Of a stretch of DNA of 64,000 nucleotides, positions 8,961 through 18,702 are shown piece after piece. Below the pieces are notes generated by a model. The model was not told the DNA's origin. It worked only from the letters and a program-made list of their open reading frames with translations, and did no database searches. Numbering within the stretch: position 1 is the stretch's first letter; each line of letters opens with the position of its first letter. Both the position numbers and the translations under genes were made by a program. This DNA comes from CAWJMF01 sp963843945 (GTDB lineage Bacteria > Vulcanimicrobiota > Vulcanimicrobiia > Vulcanimicrobiales > Vulcanimicrobiaceae): assembly GCA_963843945.1 (NCBI GenBank), contig CAWJMF010000002.1, positions 310,001 through 374,000 of the forward strand, written 5' to 3'.

Positions 8961-11900
8961 TTGAGTTCTTTCGTTCATTTGCACGTCCATAGCGAATACT
9001 CGCTTTTGGACGGCGCGTGTCGCGTCGATCCGCTTTGCCGCCGAACGGCAGAGCAAGGCGCGCCCGGCATCGCGCTCACCGACCACGGCGTCATGTTCGG
9101 TGCGATGGAGTTCTACTACGCGGCGCGCGAGCACTCGCTCGTTCCGATCGTCGGCTGCGAGGCGTACATCGCGCCCCGCGGCCGCTTCGACCGGACCGTG
9201 CGCGACGAGGCGCACGTCACGCTATTGGCGGGCGACGTCGAAGGCTATCGCAACCTCGTCGCGTTGATCTCCAAAGGCTTCCTTCAGGGCTACTACTACA
9301 AGCCGCGCATCGACCTCGAGCTCCTCGAGCAGCACAACCGCGGTTTGATCGTGCTTTCCGGCTGCATGTCGGGCCTGTGCGCGCAGCCTTTGCTGCGCAA
9401 CGACTACGAGGGCGCGAAGAAAGCCGCGATCGCGTTCTCGCAGATTTTCGGCGATCGCTTCTATATCGAGATCATGCGGCACGGCATTCCCGAACAGGAC
9501 ATCGTCAACGAAGGCCTGATCAAACTCGCCCGCGAGCTCGACCTGCCGCTGGTCGCGACCAACGACTCGCACTATCTGGTGCGCGAGGATGCGGCGGCGC
9601 ACGACGTGCTGCTCTGCATCGGAACCGGTAAGACGGTCGCGGATACGAGCCGCATGAAGTTCATGACCCAGGAGTTCTACGTCAAGTCGGCCGAGGAAAT
9701 GCGCGCGCTCTTCGCCGACGTCCCGGACGCCTGCGATAACACGCTCGCGATCGCGAAGCGCATCGACATCCGGATCCCGGAGAAACAGTTCAACATCCCG
9801 CTCTATCCGGTGCCCCCGGACGAGAGCCAGCCGCTCTTCGCGAGCGTGAAATCCCCCGAGGACTATCTGCGCGAGATCTGCGAGCGCGGGCTCGTCGAGC
9901 GCTATGGGACGGAGCGCGTCGGCGAGCGACGCGGCGTTGCGAGAACGGCTCGAATACGAGCTGGGCGTCATCATCGCGATGGGTTTCGCGTCGTACTTTC
10001 TTGATCGTTTGGGACTTCATCAAGTATGCCCGCGACCGCGACATTCCCGTCGGACCGGGCCGAGGTTCGGCCGTCGGTTCGCTCGTCTCATACGTCTTGC
10101 GCATTACGGACATCGACCCGATCAAGTACGATCTAATCTTCGAACGCTTCTTGAATCCCGACCGCATCTCGATGCCCGACATCGACACGGACTTTTGCGT
10201 CGAGCGCCGCGACGAAGTGATCAAGTACGTAACCGAAAAATACGGCTAGGACCGCGTCGCGCAGATCGTGACCTTCGGAACGATGGCGGCGCGCGCCGCG
10301 GTTCGCGATGCGGGCCGCGCGCTGGGCGTGCCGCTGGGCGACGTCGACCGCGTCGCGAAGCTGATCCCGTCAGGCCCCGGCGGGCTCTCGATCGAGCAGG
10401 CGCTCGAAGGCGATTCCCGAGCTCAAAGCGCTCTACGACGGCGCGCCGCAGATCCGCACGCTGCTCGATACGGCCAAATCGATCGAAGGTCTCGCGCGGC
10501 ACGCTTCGACCCACGCCGCCGGGCGTCGTCATCTCGAAAGACCCGCTGGTCGACGTCACGCCGCTGATCAAACTCGGCGACGACGACGTCAACACGCAAT
10601 ACGACATGGGGTGGGTCGAGCGTATCGGCCTGCTCAAGATGGATTTTCTGGGCCTGCGCAATTTGACGGTCATGAAGAACGCCGTCGACGAGATCCGGCG
10701 CACCGAGGACCCGGACTTCGATCTTGCGACGATTCCCGACGACGATCCCAAGACGTTCGAGATGCTGAGCCGCGGTGAGACGACGGGCGTCTTTCAACTC
10801 GAATCGGACGGCATGCGGCGCGTCGTCTCGGAGCTACGCCCGACGCGTCTTCGACGATATCGTCGCGCTCGTCGCGCTCTATCGGCCGGGGCCGATGGAA
10901 TGGATTCCCGCACTACATCAGCAACAAACACGGGCGCACGAAGCCGAAGTACCTGCACCCGAATCTGGAGCCGATTCTGGCGCCGACCTACGCGGTCGCG
11001 TGCTACCAGGAGCAGGTCATGCAAATCGCGCGCGACGTCGCGGGCTTCTCGATGTCCGAAGCCGACGAGCTGCGCAAAGTCATGGGCAAGAAGCTCAAGG
11101 ATAAGATTCCCGTCTACCACGAGAAGTTCGTCAGCCGGCGCGATCGCCAAACGGCTTCGACAAGAAGCTGGCCGAGGAGATCTTCGCGTTCGTCGAGCCC
11201 TTCGCGGGCTACGGCTTCAATAAGAGCCACGCGGTGGCGTACGGCTGGATCGCCTACCAGACCGCGTTTCTGAAGGCGAACTATCCGCGGGCAGTACCTG
11301 GCGGCGCTTGATGACCTCGGTGCAGGACACGTACCGACAAACTCGTCGAGTACATCGAAGAAGCGAAGAAGGTCGGAATCAGCGTGCTGCCGCCCGACGT
11401 CAACCAGTCCCGCAACGACTTCACCGTGGTCGGCCCGGACATTCGCTTCGGGTTGGCCGCGATCAAAGGCGTCGGCGAAGGCGCGGTGCGCTCGATTCTC
11501 GAGGCGCGCGAGAGTGGCGGCCTCTTCGCCGACGTCTTCGACTTCGCCGAACGCGATCGACGCGAAGCTGCTCAATCGCAAGGTCTTCGAAGCGCTGATC
11601 AAGTGCGGCGCGCTCGACTCGCTGCCCGGCAATCGCGCGCAACTGCTCGACGCGCTCGACCGCGCGATCGAACGTGCGGCGCGTGCCGGGCGCGATCGCG
11701 AATCGGGCCAGGCCTCGCTGTTCGGCGAGGCCGAGGCCGACCCCGAGCAGCTCAAGCCGCAGCTGCGCCATCTGCCGGCGCCGCCGGTGCTCGAGCAACT
11801 CGCCTGGGAGAAGGAAACGCTCGGCATTTTCGTCTCGGGTCATCCGCTGGCCGACGTTGCCGAAGCGCTGGCGCGGGGCGGCGCGCTGCCCATCAAAGAG

Positions 11901-12437
11901 TTGCGCGAGCGAGCCGACGACGAGCTGGTTACCGTCGCGGGGATGCTGACCAGCGTGCGGCGCACGCTCACGAAGGCCCAGCAGCAGATGCTCATCGCAA
12001 CCATCGAAGACATGAGCGGCAGCGTCGAGTGCATCGTCTTCCCGAAGAGCTACGCGCAGCTGCAAGCCGCCTTTCTGCCCGATGCGATCGTCACGCTGAA
12101 GGCCCGCGTGCGTTTCCGCGAGCGCCGCGGGACGCTTCCCGGCGACGAGGCGCCCGTCGAACTTTCGCTCACCGTGAACGAGGTGAAGCCCTTCGAGCGG
12201 CGCCACGTTCCGCCGCCGCCGACCGGCTGGCACGTCACCGCCTCGCGGAAGAAGCAGATCGATGCGCTCGACGAGCTGTTACGTGAGTCGCCGGGTGCGG
12301 TGCCCGTCGTCTTGCACATCGGAGAGCACGCGGAGCGGCTGAGCGGCGGCATTTCCAACAGCATGTACGTGCGCCACGAGCTCGAGGCCATCTTCGGCGG
12401 TCCCAGCGTGTGGGAAGGCCCGGCTCCGCCCGCGTAA
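8961..12437 (+). CDS. dnaE: DNA polymerase III alpha subunit, reading frame broken about 12 times
   Basis: The replicative polymerase catalytic subunit, about 1150 residues when pieced together. The PHP domain opens with HLHVHSEYSLLDGA; the polymerase active-site aspartates are in MPDIDTDF (near 10180); later come GVVISKDPLVDVTP, MDFLGLRN, GVFQLES, YRPGPMEWIP, FAGYGFNKSHAVAYGW and the C-terminal OB-fold region. The frame changes 0,1,2 in a fixed direction twelve times between about 9905 and 11560, each by one extra base, and an in-frame TAG stands at 10247-10249 where a charged residue (often Glu) is usual. From 11560 to the stop the frame is clean. No residues are missing, so sequence error is more likely than decay. 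Start TTG 8961. Confidence 0.9.
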
Positions 12438-12446
12438 GCTCCCCAA

Positions 12447-13625
12447 GTGAGACTTCCCGCCGGCACGCGCGATTGGCTTCCACCCGAACTGCAGCGCAAA
12501 CGCGCCGTCGAGGCGGTGCTGCGCGGCGTCTTCGAGCGCTGGGCCTACGCCGAGATCCAGACGCCGAGTTTCGAACGCTTCGACGCGCTGGAACTCGGTC
12601 TCGGCGACGGCGTGGCGCAGAAGACGTTCTTGTTCAACGACCGCGGCGGGACGCAGCTGGCGCTGCGTCCGGAAATGACGACGCCGGTGGCCCGGCTCGT
12701 CTCGACGCGCATGCGCGGCGCGCCGCTGCCGATTCGCCTCTCGTACGTTCAAAGCGCCTACCTTTATGAGGAACCGCAGGAAGGCCGCATGCGCGAGTTC
12801 ACGCAGGCCGGTCTCGAATTGATCGGCTCGAGCGGCGTCGACGCCGATGCGGAGAGCCTATTTACCGCGCTCGAAGCCCTCGACGCACTGGGTTTGGGCG
12901 ACGCGCGCTTCGATCTCAACCATGCGGCGATCATCGACGGCGTGCTGGCCGGCCTGGCCTGGGAGCCGGGGCAGGTTGCGGCGTGCAAACGGCTGATCGC
13001 GGGCCGCAACATCGTCGCGCTGCGCAAGCTGCTGGCGGACGGCGGGCGCGCTGCGGTGGCCGAGGATTTGGTCGCGCTCGTGATGTTGCGGGGTCGCGAC
13101 GACGTCTTGCAGCTCGCCGCGGAGCGTTGCTCGACCGCGGAAGGCCGCGAAGGGATCGAACGGCTGCGCGAGTTGCTGGCGCGCGCCGACCGGCTCGGTT
13201 TCGGAGCACGCCTCTCCGTCGATCTTTCGCTGTTGCGCGACTTCTCGTATTATACCGGCTTCATCTTCGAAGGCTTTGCGAGCGAGGTGGGCTTCGCGCT
13301 GTGCGGCGGCGGCCGCTACGATTCGCTGCTGCCCCGCTTCGGCTTCGAGGCGGGCGCCGTCGGCTGGTCGGTCAACGTCGAACGTTTGCTGATCGCGCTC
13401 GAGCGGCGCCATACCGCCCAGTTCGGAGACGCCCCGGCGATCGACGTGCTCGTCAGCGGTTCGGACGTAATCGCCGCACGCGAGCGCGCCGCCGGAAAGA
13501 TCGTTCGCGTCGACTTCGAGAGCCGCAGCGAGGGCGAGCTCGTGAGCGCGGCCCGCGCGGCCCGCATCCCGCGCGTGCTCATCGCGCGCGGCAGCGACGT
13601 GCGCGAGCTGGAGGTACGCTGGTGA
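12447..13625 (+). CDS. hisZ: ATP phosphoribosyltransferase regulatory subunit
   Basis: A 392-residue class II aminoacyl-tRNA-synthetase-like protein lacking synthetase function. It pairs with short HisG to form the first enzyme of histidine biosynthesis and confers histidine feedback. Motif-2-like segments LALRPEMTTPVARLV and SYVQSAYLYEEPQ, and the motif-3-like CGGGRYDSLL, are visible. The C-terminus is trimmed relative to HisRS. Start GTG 12447 lies 10 bases after the dnaE stop; its TGA overlaps the GTG of hisG. The presence of a short HisG right after it supports HisZ over HisS. Confidence 0.92.
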   Translation: MRLPAGTRDWLPPELQRKRAVEAVLRGVFERWAYAEIQTPSFERFDALELGLGDGVAQKTFLFNDRGGTQLALRPEMTTPVARLVSTRMRGAPLPIRLSYVQSAYLYEEPQEGRMREFTQAGLELIGSSGVDADAESLFTALEALDALGLGDARFDLNHAAIIDGVLAGLAWEPGQVAACKRLIAGRNIVALRKLLADGGRAAVAEDLVALVMLRGRDDVLQLAAERCSTAEGREGIERLRELLARADRLGFGARLSVDLSLLRDFSYYTGFIFEGFASEVGFALCGGGRYDSLLPRFGFEAGAVGWSVNVERLLIALERRHTAQFGDAPAIDVLVSGSDVIAARERAAGKIVRVDFESRSEGELVSAARAARIPRVLIARGSDVRELEVRW

Positions 13626-14257
13626 GCGGGCTCGTCGTCGCGATTCCCAAAGGAGCGCTCTATGCCGAATCCGCCGCGCGCCTGCGCGCCGCGGGTCTCG
13701 ACGTTCCGGACGATCCGGGGCGCAAACTTGCCGTCACGTGCTCGGACGGAACGCAGATCCTGCTCCTGCGGCCGACCGACGTGCCGGCGTACGTCGAGTT
13801 CGGGGCCGCCGATTGCGGCATCGTCGGCGCCGACGTCTTGTGGGAAACCGAGCGGCACGTTTGCGAGCTGGCCGATCTGGAGTTCGGCGCGTGCCGGCTC
13901 GTCGTTGCCGCGCGCCGCACCGACCGTTACCACGAGGGTGCGCAATTGCCGACGTTCCTCCGCGTTGCGACGAAATTCGAGCGGACGGCCGAAGCCTTTT
14001 TCTCCGAGCGCGACGTGCCCGTCCAACTGATCAAACTGCACGGTTCGGTGGAGTTGAGCCCGCTCGTGGGACTGGCCGATCTGATCGTCGACCTGGTTGC
14101 GACCGGGAATACCTTGCGGGAGCACGACATGGCGATCGTTAGCGAGATCGCGCAGTCGACGGCGCGTTTCGTGGTCAATCCGATCCGCTTTCGCGTGAAA
14201 TACCACGCGATCACGGCGCTGCTGGCGCGACTCGATCCGCGCGCCGTGCCTGCATGA
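13622..14257 (+). CDS. hisG: ATP phosphoribosyltransferase, short form
   Basis: A 211-residue HisG of the short type (HisG_S), which joins ATP and PRPP in the first step of histidine biosynthesis. It begins AIPKGALYAESAARL and carries the PRPP-binding DLVATGNTLREH and the GAADCGIVGADVL block. It lacks the C-terminal allosteric domain of long HisG, consistent with dependence on HisZ immediately upstream. Start GTG 13622 overlaps the hisZ stop (GTGA), and its own TGA overlaps the ATG of hisD (ATGA). Confidence 0.94.
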   Translation: MSGLVVAIPKGALYAESAARLRAAGLDVPDDPGRKLAVTCSDGTQILLLRPTDVPAYVEFGAADCGIVGADVLWETERHVCELADLEFGACRLVVAARRTDRYHEGAQLPTFLRVATKFERTAEAFFSERDVPVQLIKLHGSVELSPLVGLADLIVDLVATGNTLREHDMAIVSEIAQSTARFVVNPIRFRVKYHAITALLARLDPRAVPA

Positions 14258-15546
14258 CCATCGTCGAGGCGAGCGACGTCGAGGCGCTCGCGGGATTGTA
14301 CGCCGCGGGCTGGGACCCGCCTCAAAGCGTGCGCGGCGGGGTCGCCGAAATCTTGGCCGCGGTGCGCGCTCGCGGGGATGTGGCGCTGCTCCAGTACACG
14401 CGGCAGTACGATTTCCCGGAAGCTTCGCTGGCGTCGCTCGCGGTCGAAATCCCGTCCGCGCGCGAAGCCGAGCGCCTGGTTCCGCTCGAAATCGCGCGCG
14501 GACTGCGGCTGGCGCGCGAGCGCGTTGCCGCCTTCCACGAGGGACAATTGACCGGCGACCTCGAGTTCGAAGATCGCGACGGTTCGCGCAGCGCGCTCGT
14601 GACGCGTCCCCTTGGCGCGGTCGGCGCGTACGTGCCGGGCGGCACGGCTTCGCTGCCCTCGACCGTCATCATGACCGCGGTGCCCGCGAAGGTCGCGGGC
14701 GTTCCGCGGCTGGTCGTTACGACGCCGCCCGGACGCGACGGACGCATCTCGCCGGCGATCCTCTTCGCGTGCCGTCTGTGCGGCGTCGACGAGCTGTACG
14801 CCGCCGGCGGAGCGCAGGCGATTGCAGCCCTCGCGTTCGGCACGGCAACGATCGCACGCGTCGACAAAATCGTCGGTCCCGGCAACGTTTGGGTCACCGA
14901 AGCGAAGCGTCAGGTCTTCGGCTTGTGCGGCATCGACGGCCTAGCTGGCCCGTCCGAAGTGCTGGTCGTCGCGGATGCGTTCGCCCGGCCCGAATTCGTG
15001 GCCGGCGAGCTCATCGCGCAAGCCGAACACGATCCGCTCGCGCGGGTCGCCGCCGTATCCGAGGACCGCGCGATCCTCGAACGCGTCGCGGCGCTGCTGG
15101 ATGGACCCTTTGCGGCCGCGACGGGGCGCAGCGAGATCGTGGCTGCGGTGCTGGCCGAGCGAGCCTTTCTCATTCACGCCGAGGACCGCGCCGCGACGCT
15201 CGACGTCATCGATCGCTTCGCGCCCGAACACCTGTCGATTCAAACGCGCGAACCGTGGACGTGGCTCCCCGAGATCGCTCGCGCCGGCGCGATCTTTCTC
15301 GGCAACGAGACGCCCGTGGCGGCGGGCGATTACATCGCCGGCAGCAATCACGTGCTGCCGACTTCGGGAGCGGCGCGCTTCTCGTCGGGCTTGCGCAGCG
15401 CGGACTTCCTGCGCACGATGTCGGTCGTCGAGAACAGCCGTGCGCGCATGCGCGGCGACGCGCCGCTGCTCGCGGCGCTCGCAAACTTCGAAGGTCTGCC
15501 GGCTCACGCGCGGACGGCCGAATTGCGGGTAGAGAGCGAGACATGA
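14254..15546 (+). CDS. hisD: Histidinol dehydrogenase
   Basis: A 430-residue enzyme doing the last two oxidations of histidine biosynthesis (histidinol to histidine) with NAD. Visible blocks are GAYVPGGTASLPSTV, KIVGPGNVWVTEAKR and AQAEHDPLAR. The zinc ligands correspond to Gln and His in QAEHD, Asp in AAGDYIAGSNHVLPT and His in GLPAHARTAEL. Length matches the family. ATGA overlap with hisG upstream and with the HAD phosphatase downstream. Confidence 0.95.
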   Translation: MTIVEASDVEALAGLYAAGWDPPQSVRGGVAEILAAVRARGDVALLQYTRQYDFPEASLASLAVEIPSAREAERLVPLEIARGLRLARERVAAFHEGQLTGDLEFEDRDGSRSALVTRPLGAVGAYVPGGTASLPSTVIMTAVPAKVAGVPRLVVTTPPGRDGRISPAILFACRLCGVDELYAAGGAQAIAALAFGTATIARVDKIVGPGNVWVTEAKRQVFGLCGIDGLAGPSEVLVVADAFARPEFVAGELIAQAEHDPLARVAAVSEDRAILERVAALLDGPFAAATGRSEIVAAVLAERAFLIHAEDRAATLDVIDRFAPEHLSIQTREPWTWLPEIARAGAIFLGNETPVAAGDYIAGSNHVLPTSGAARFSSGLRSADFLRTMSVVENSRARMRGDAPLLAALANFEGLPAHARTAELRVESET

Positions 15547-16373
15547 AGCGCCCGAAGCTCGTCGCGCTCGACCTAGACGGAACGCTGGTCGAGCCGCTGC
15601 ACCCGGTCAGTCCGCGCGTCGTCGCGAGCGTGCGCGCGGCGCGCGAGGCCGGCGTGCACGTGACGATCGTGACGGGCCGCATGTACGTCGGCGCTCGGCC
15701 GTTCGTGCAGCTGCTCGGGATCGAGGGACCGATCATCTGTTACCAGGGTGCCGTCATCGCCGATGCGGCCACCGGGCGGTTCGAGCGCGAAGTTCCGCTG
15801 CCGAACGCGATAGCGCTGCGCGTCTACGAAGCCGGCAAACCGCGCGGCTACCACGTGCAGTTCTATCGGGACGACCGGTTCTATGTCGAGCAACGGAACC
15901 GCTTCGCGGACCTCTACGCGCGGATTTCCGGCACCGAACCGATCGTGGTTCGCTCGCTGCCCGAGGCCTTTGCCGGTCACGACAGCACCAAGGTGAACAT
16001 CGTGACGGATCCGGAGAAGACGCCCGAGTGCCTCGCACTTATGAAAGCGGTCTGCGGCGACGACGCGTACGTCACCCGCTCGAACCCGGAATTCGTTGAA
16101 ATGCTGTCGCCGCGCGTCGACAAAGGCGCGGCATTGCAAATCGTCGCGCGGGAACTCGAGGTTGCGCCCGAGGACGTGCTCGCCATCGGCGACTCATACA
16201 ACGATATTCCGCTGCTGCGCGCCGCCGGGTTTGGGGTCGCGATGGGCTCCGGGCCGCCCGAGCTGAAAGCGGAAGCGGATGCGGTGGTGGGCGACGTCGA
16301 ACACGACGGCGTGGCAGAAGCGATCGAGCGTTTCGTTTTGGCAGCGCCGGACGCCCGAAGTTTAGCCGGATGA
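15543..16373 (+). CDS. Cof-type HAD-IIB phosphatase
   Basis: A 276-residue haloacid-dehalogenase-superfamily phosphatase of the Cof type. Motif I is DLDGTLVEP (nucleophile Asp near residue 10), motif II VTIVTGRMY, the motif III Lys lies in DKGAALQIVA, and motif IV is AIGDSYNDIPLL. Such enzymes hydrolyse sugar phosphates, FMN or other small phosphomonoesters. It overlaps hisD by ATGA and ftsQ by ATGA, so it is translated with both. A role as histidinol-phosphate phosphatase is possible from the neighbourhood but is only inference. Confidence 0.88.
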   Translation: MKRPKLVALDLDGTLVEPLHPVSPRVVASVRAAREAGVHVTIVTGRMYVGARPFVQLLGIEGPIICYQGAVIADAATGRFEREVPLPNAIALRVYEAGKPRGYHVQFYRDDRFYVEQRNRFADLYARISGTEPIVVRSLPEAFAGHDSTKVNIVTDPEKTPECLALMKAVCGDDAYVTRSNPEFVEMLSPRVDKGAALQIVARELEVAPEDVLAIGDSYNDIPLLRAAGFGVAMGSGPPELKAEADAVVGDVEHDGVAEAIERFVLAAPDARSLAG

Positions 16374-17161
16374 GTTCCAGGCCGCTGCAGCTTCGGCGCC
16401 GCTCGAAACCCTCGCTCGGCACGCGCGCGCGGACGTACTGGATCCCCGCAATTCTCGCCGTCGCGGTCGCCGTGCTGGCGGGCTGGGTGCTTGCCGCGGC
16501 GCCGATGTTTCGACCGTCGCACGTCGACGTCGCCGGCCTCTCGCGCGTTTCGCGCGACGACGTGTTGGCGCGCGCTGCCATCAATCCGAACGAGAACGTT
16601 TGGCTCGGCGACGTTCGCGGGGCGGAGAGGCGAGTCGAAGCGATTCCCTACGTGCTCTCGGCGCGCGTCCATCGACGCTTCCCCGCAGCGGTGACGATCG
16701 CGATCGCCGAACGGGTGCCCGAAGCGTGCGTGCGCGACGCGCGCGGGAGCCAATTTACCGTCGATGGAGCGCTGCGCGTCTTGGAAACCGGTTGTGCGAG
16801 TGCGCCGGCCGTGGCCTACCTCACGCGCCGTGCGCTGGGGGGCGCGAAGCCCGGGGATTTTCTCGCCGACCCGGCACTCGCGGAGCTGCGACGCGACGCG
16901 CTCGCACTCGCTCCGCCGCCGAATGCGCCGCCCTCCGGCGCAGCGCAGCCGCTGCGTTTCACGAGCTTCGCGTTCGATGCGGCCGGCCAACTCGACGCGA
17001 CGCTTCCCGACGGCGTGCGCGTGCGCTTCGGCGACGACGACGCGCTGGCGGAGAAAGAGCGTCTCATCGGGCCGATCTTAGCGTCGCTCGGCCCGCGCGC
17101 GGCGACCGTGCGTGCCGTGGACTTGCGCGCCCCCGCCACGCCCGTCGTGGAGTTCCGCTAA
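16370..17161 (+). CDS. ftsQ: FtsQ-type cell division protein with POTRA domain
   Basis: A 263-residue single-pass membrane protein: a basic N-terminal tail, a transmembrane segment near residues 28-48 (AILAVAVAVLAGWVLAA), then a POTRA domain (VDVAGLSRVSRDDVLARA, IPYVLSARVHRRFPAAV) and an FtsQ-like C-terminal beta domain (VDGALRVLE, ARVRFG-like segments). FtsQ scaffolds the divisome between early and late proteins. The position just before ftsA and ftsZ supports the call. ATG 16370 overlaps the stop of the HAD gene. Confidence 0.85.
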   Translation: MSSRPLQLRRRSKPSLGTRARTYWIPAILAVAVAVLAGWVLAAAPMFRPSHVDVAGLSRVSRDDVLARAAINPNENVWLGDVRGAERRVEAIPYVLSARVHRRFPAAVTIAIAERVPEACVRDARGSQFTVDGALRVLETGCASAPAVAYLTRRALGGAKPGDFLADPALAELRRDALALAPPPNAPPSGAAQPLRFTSFAFDAAGQLDATLPDGVRVRFGDDDALAEKERLIGPILASLGPRAATVRAVDLRAPATPVVEFR

Positions 17162-17315
17162 CCGGTCCGACGTCGAAGGGCGCTGCCGCAGGCCGAGCAC
17201 CGGCATCGCAAAAGCGGACGCCGGGCCTGGGATAAGAGGCCCCGTTTCGGGAGCGGCGCCACCGCCATTCGCAGCTCCCCACCGGCGGTTCGCAGGCTGT
17301 GCACAAGCTTATAGA

Positions 17316-17361
17316 CACTATATATACAAGGAACCCCCCGGGCGAACCACAATATATAGTG
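17316..17361. promoter_or_regulatory. AT-rich perfect inverted repeat in front of ftsA
   Basis: Ten-base arms CACTATATAT (17316-17325) and ATATATAGTG (17352-17361) are exact inverted complements, 26 bases apart, in the 243-base gap between ftsQ and ftsA. The spacer includes a CCCCCCGGG run. Such AT-rich sequence stands out against very GC-rich surroundings, so this is probably the ftsAZ control region: operator arms, or -10 elements on both strands. No clear -35 was found. No other feature is seen in 17162-17404. Confidence 0.5.
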
Positions 17362-17404
17362 GCATGCCGGAGCTGCGGGCGACTCGGCCCGTTTTGCGTT
17401 TGAG

Positions 17405-18646
17405 ATGGCGGGCGTGGTGATGACGAAATCCTCGCCGGGCGTTACCATCGCCGGACTCGACATCGGCACGACCAAGACGTGCGCCGTGGTGGCCACCAGC
17501 ACGCCCGAGGGGCTCGACATCATCGGGGTGGGCGAGGCGCCCTCGACCGGCCTGCGCAAAGGCGTCATTACCGATCTCGAGGAGACGGTTCGCGCGATCG
17601 AGGCCGCGACGGAGCGGGCCGAGCGGATGGCGGGCGTCCACATCTCGCACGTCTACGTCGGCATCACCGGGGAGCACGTGCAGAGCACGAACAACCGGGG
17701 CGTCGTCGCGATCTCGGGCGAGGAGCGCGAGGTGGTGCGCGGCGACGTGCGCCGGGTTGTCGACGCCTCGAAACTCATCGACGTCGGCGCCGACCGGCAG
17801 ATCATTCACGCCCTGCCGCGGCAGTTCTGCGTCGACGGTCACGAGGGCGTCAGCGATCCCATCGGGATGGCCGGTTCCCGCTTGGAAGTCGACACGCACA
17901 TCATCACGGGCGGCAACACCTTCATTACCAACGTGCTGAAGTGCGTCCACCGGGCCGGCCTCGAGCCGGCCGGCCTCGTCTTCGAGCCGCTCGCGTCGTC
18001 GGCCGCAACGCTGCTTGCGGAAGAGAAGCACATCGGCGTGGTGCTGCTCGATATCGGCGGGGGCACGACGGACATCGCCGTCTATTCCGGGGGCGGCGCG
18101 ATCCACACCTCGACGATCCCCGTCGGCGGCAACATCCTGACCAACGACATCGCGCTCGGCCTGAAGACAAGCTTCGCCGATGCGGAGACGCTCAAACGCA
18201 CGCACGGCTCGGCCGTCGTCGATCAGCACGGCGACGCCGAGTTCGTCGTCAAAACCCTCGACGGGCGGACGACGCGTTCCGTCACGCGCGCGCAGTTACG
18301 CGCGATCGTCGCGCCGCGTTTGCTCGAGATCTTCCGGCTCGCCAAGGGACAGATCTCCGAGAAGATTCCGCGCGACGTCATGCTGGCCGAAGTCGTACTC
18401 ACCGGTGGGGGCTCGCAACTGCACGGCATCGAGCAGGCCGCCTCGGACTTCTTCGGCTTGCCGGCGCGCATCGGCGTGCCGACCGCGATCGGCGGTCTGA
18501 CCGATGCGGTAAAAAATCCCGAATATGCCACGGCCGTCGGCCTCGTTCTCTTCGGCCCCAAAGGCGACGGCGCCATTTGGAACAACGGGCGGCGCCTCAG
18601 TCCGTTCGCACGCGTCACCTCGTGGTGGGGTGATTTCTGGAATTAG
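17405..18646 (+). CDS. ftsA: Cell division actin-like protein FtsA
   Basis: A 413-residue actin-fold ATPase that tethers FtsZ filaments to the membrane and recruits later divisome proteins. Phosphate-binding blocks are GLDIGTTKTCAVV and LLDIGGGTTDIAVY, with the FtsA-specific 1C domain between them (HVYVGITGEHV). The C-terminus FARVTSWWGDFW is the amphipathic membrane-targeting helix. Start may be ATG 17405 or ATG 17420. Directly upstream of ftsZ with a 56-base gap. Confidence 0.95.
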   Translation: MAGVVMTKSSPGVTIAGLDIGTTKTCAVVATSTPEGLDIIGVGEAPSTGLRKGVITDLEETVRAIEAATERAERMAGVHISHVYVGITGEHVQSTNNRGVVAISGEEREVVRGDVRRVVDASKLIDVGADRQIIHALPRQFCVDGHEGVSDPIGMAGSRLEVDTHIITGGNTFITNVLKCVHRAGLEPAGLVFEPLASSAATLLAEEKHIGVVLLDIGGGTTDIAVYSGGGAIHTSTIPVGGNILTNDIALGLKTSFADAETLKRTHGSAVVDQHGDAEFVVKTLDGRTTRSVTRAQLRAIVAPRLLEIFRLAKGQISEKIPRDVMLAEVVLTGGGSQLHGIEQAASDFFGLPARIGVPTAIGGLTDAVKNPEYATAVGLVLFGPKGDGAIWNNGRRLSPFARVTSWWGDFWN

Positions 18647-18702
18647 ACCGCGCGGACCACGACCGCCGGAAACACCAACTCTCGTTCTTTACGGAGGGCT
18701 CG

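Noticed and set aside
9905..11560. Programmed +1 frameshifting as the explanation of dnaE
   Set aside because: The breaks share no slippery codon, stop codon or stimulatory element, and twelve efficient shifts in one mRNA are not credible.
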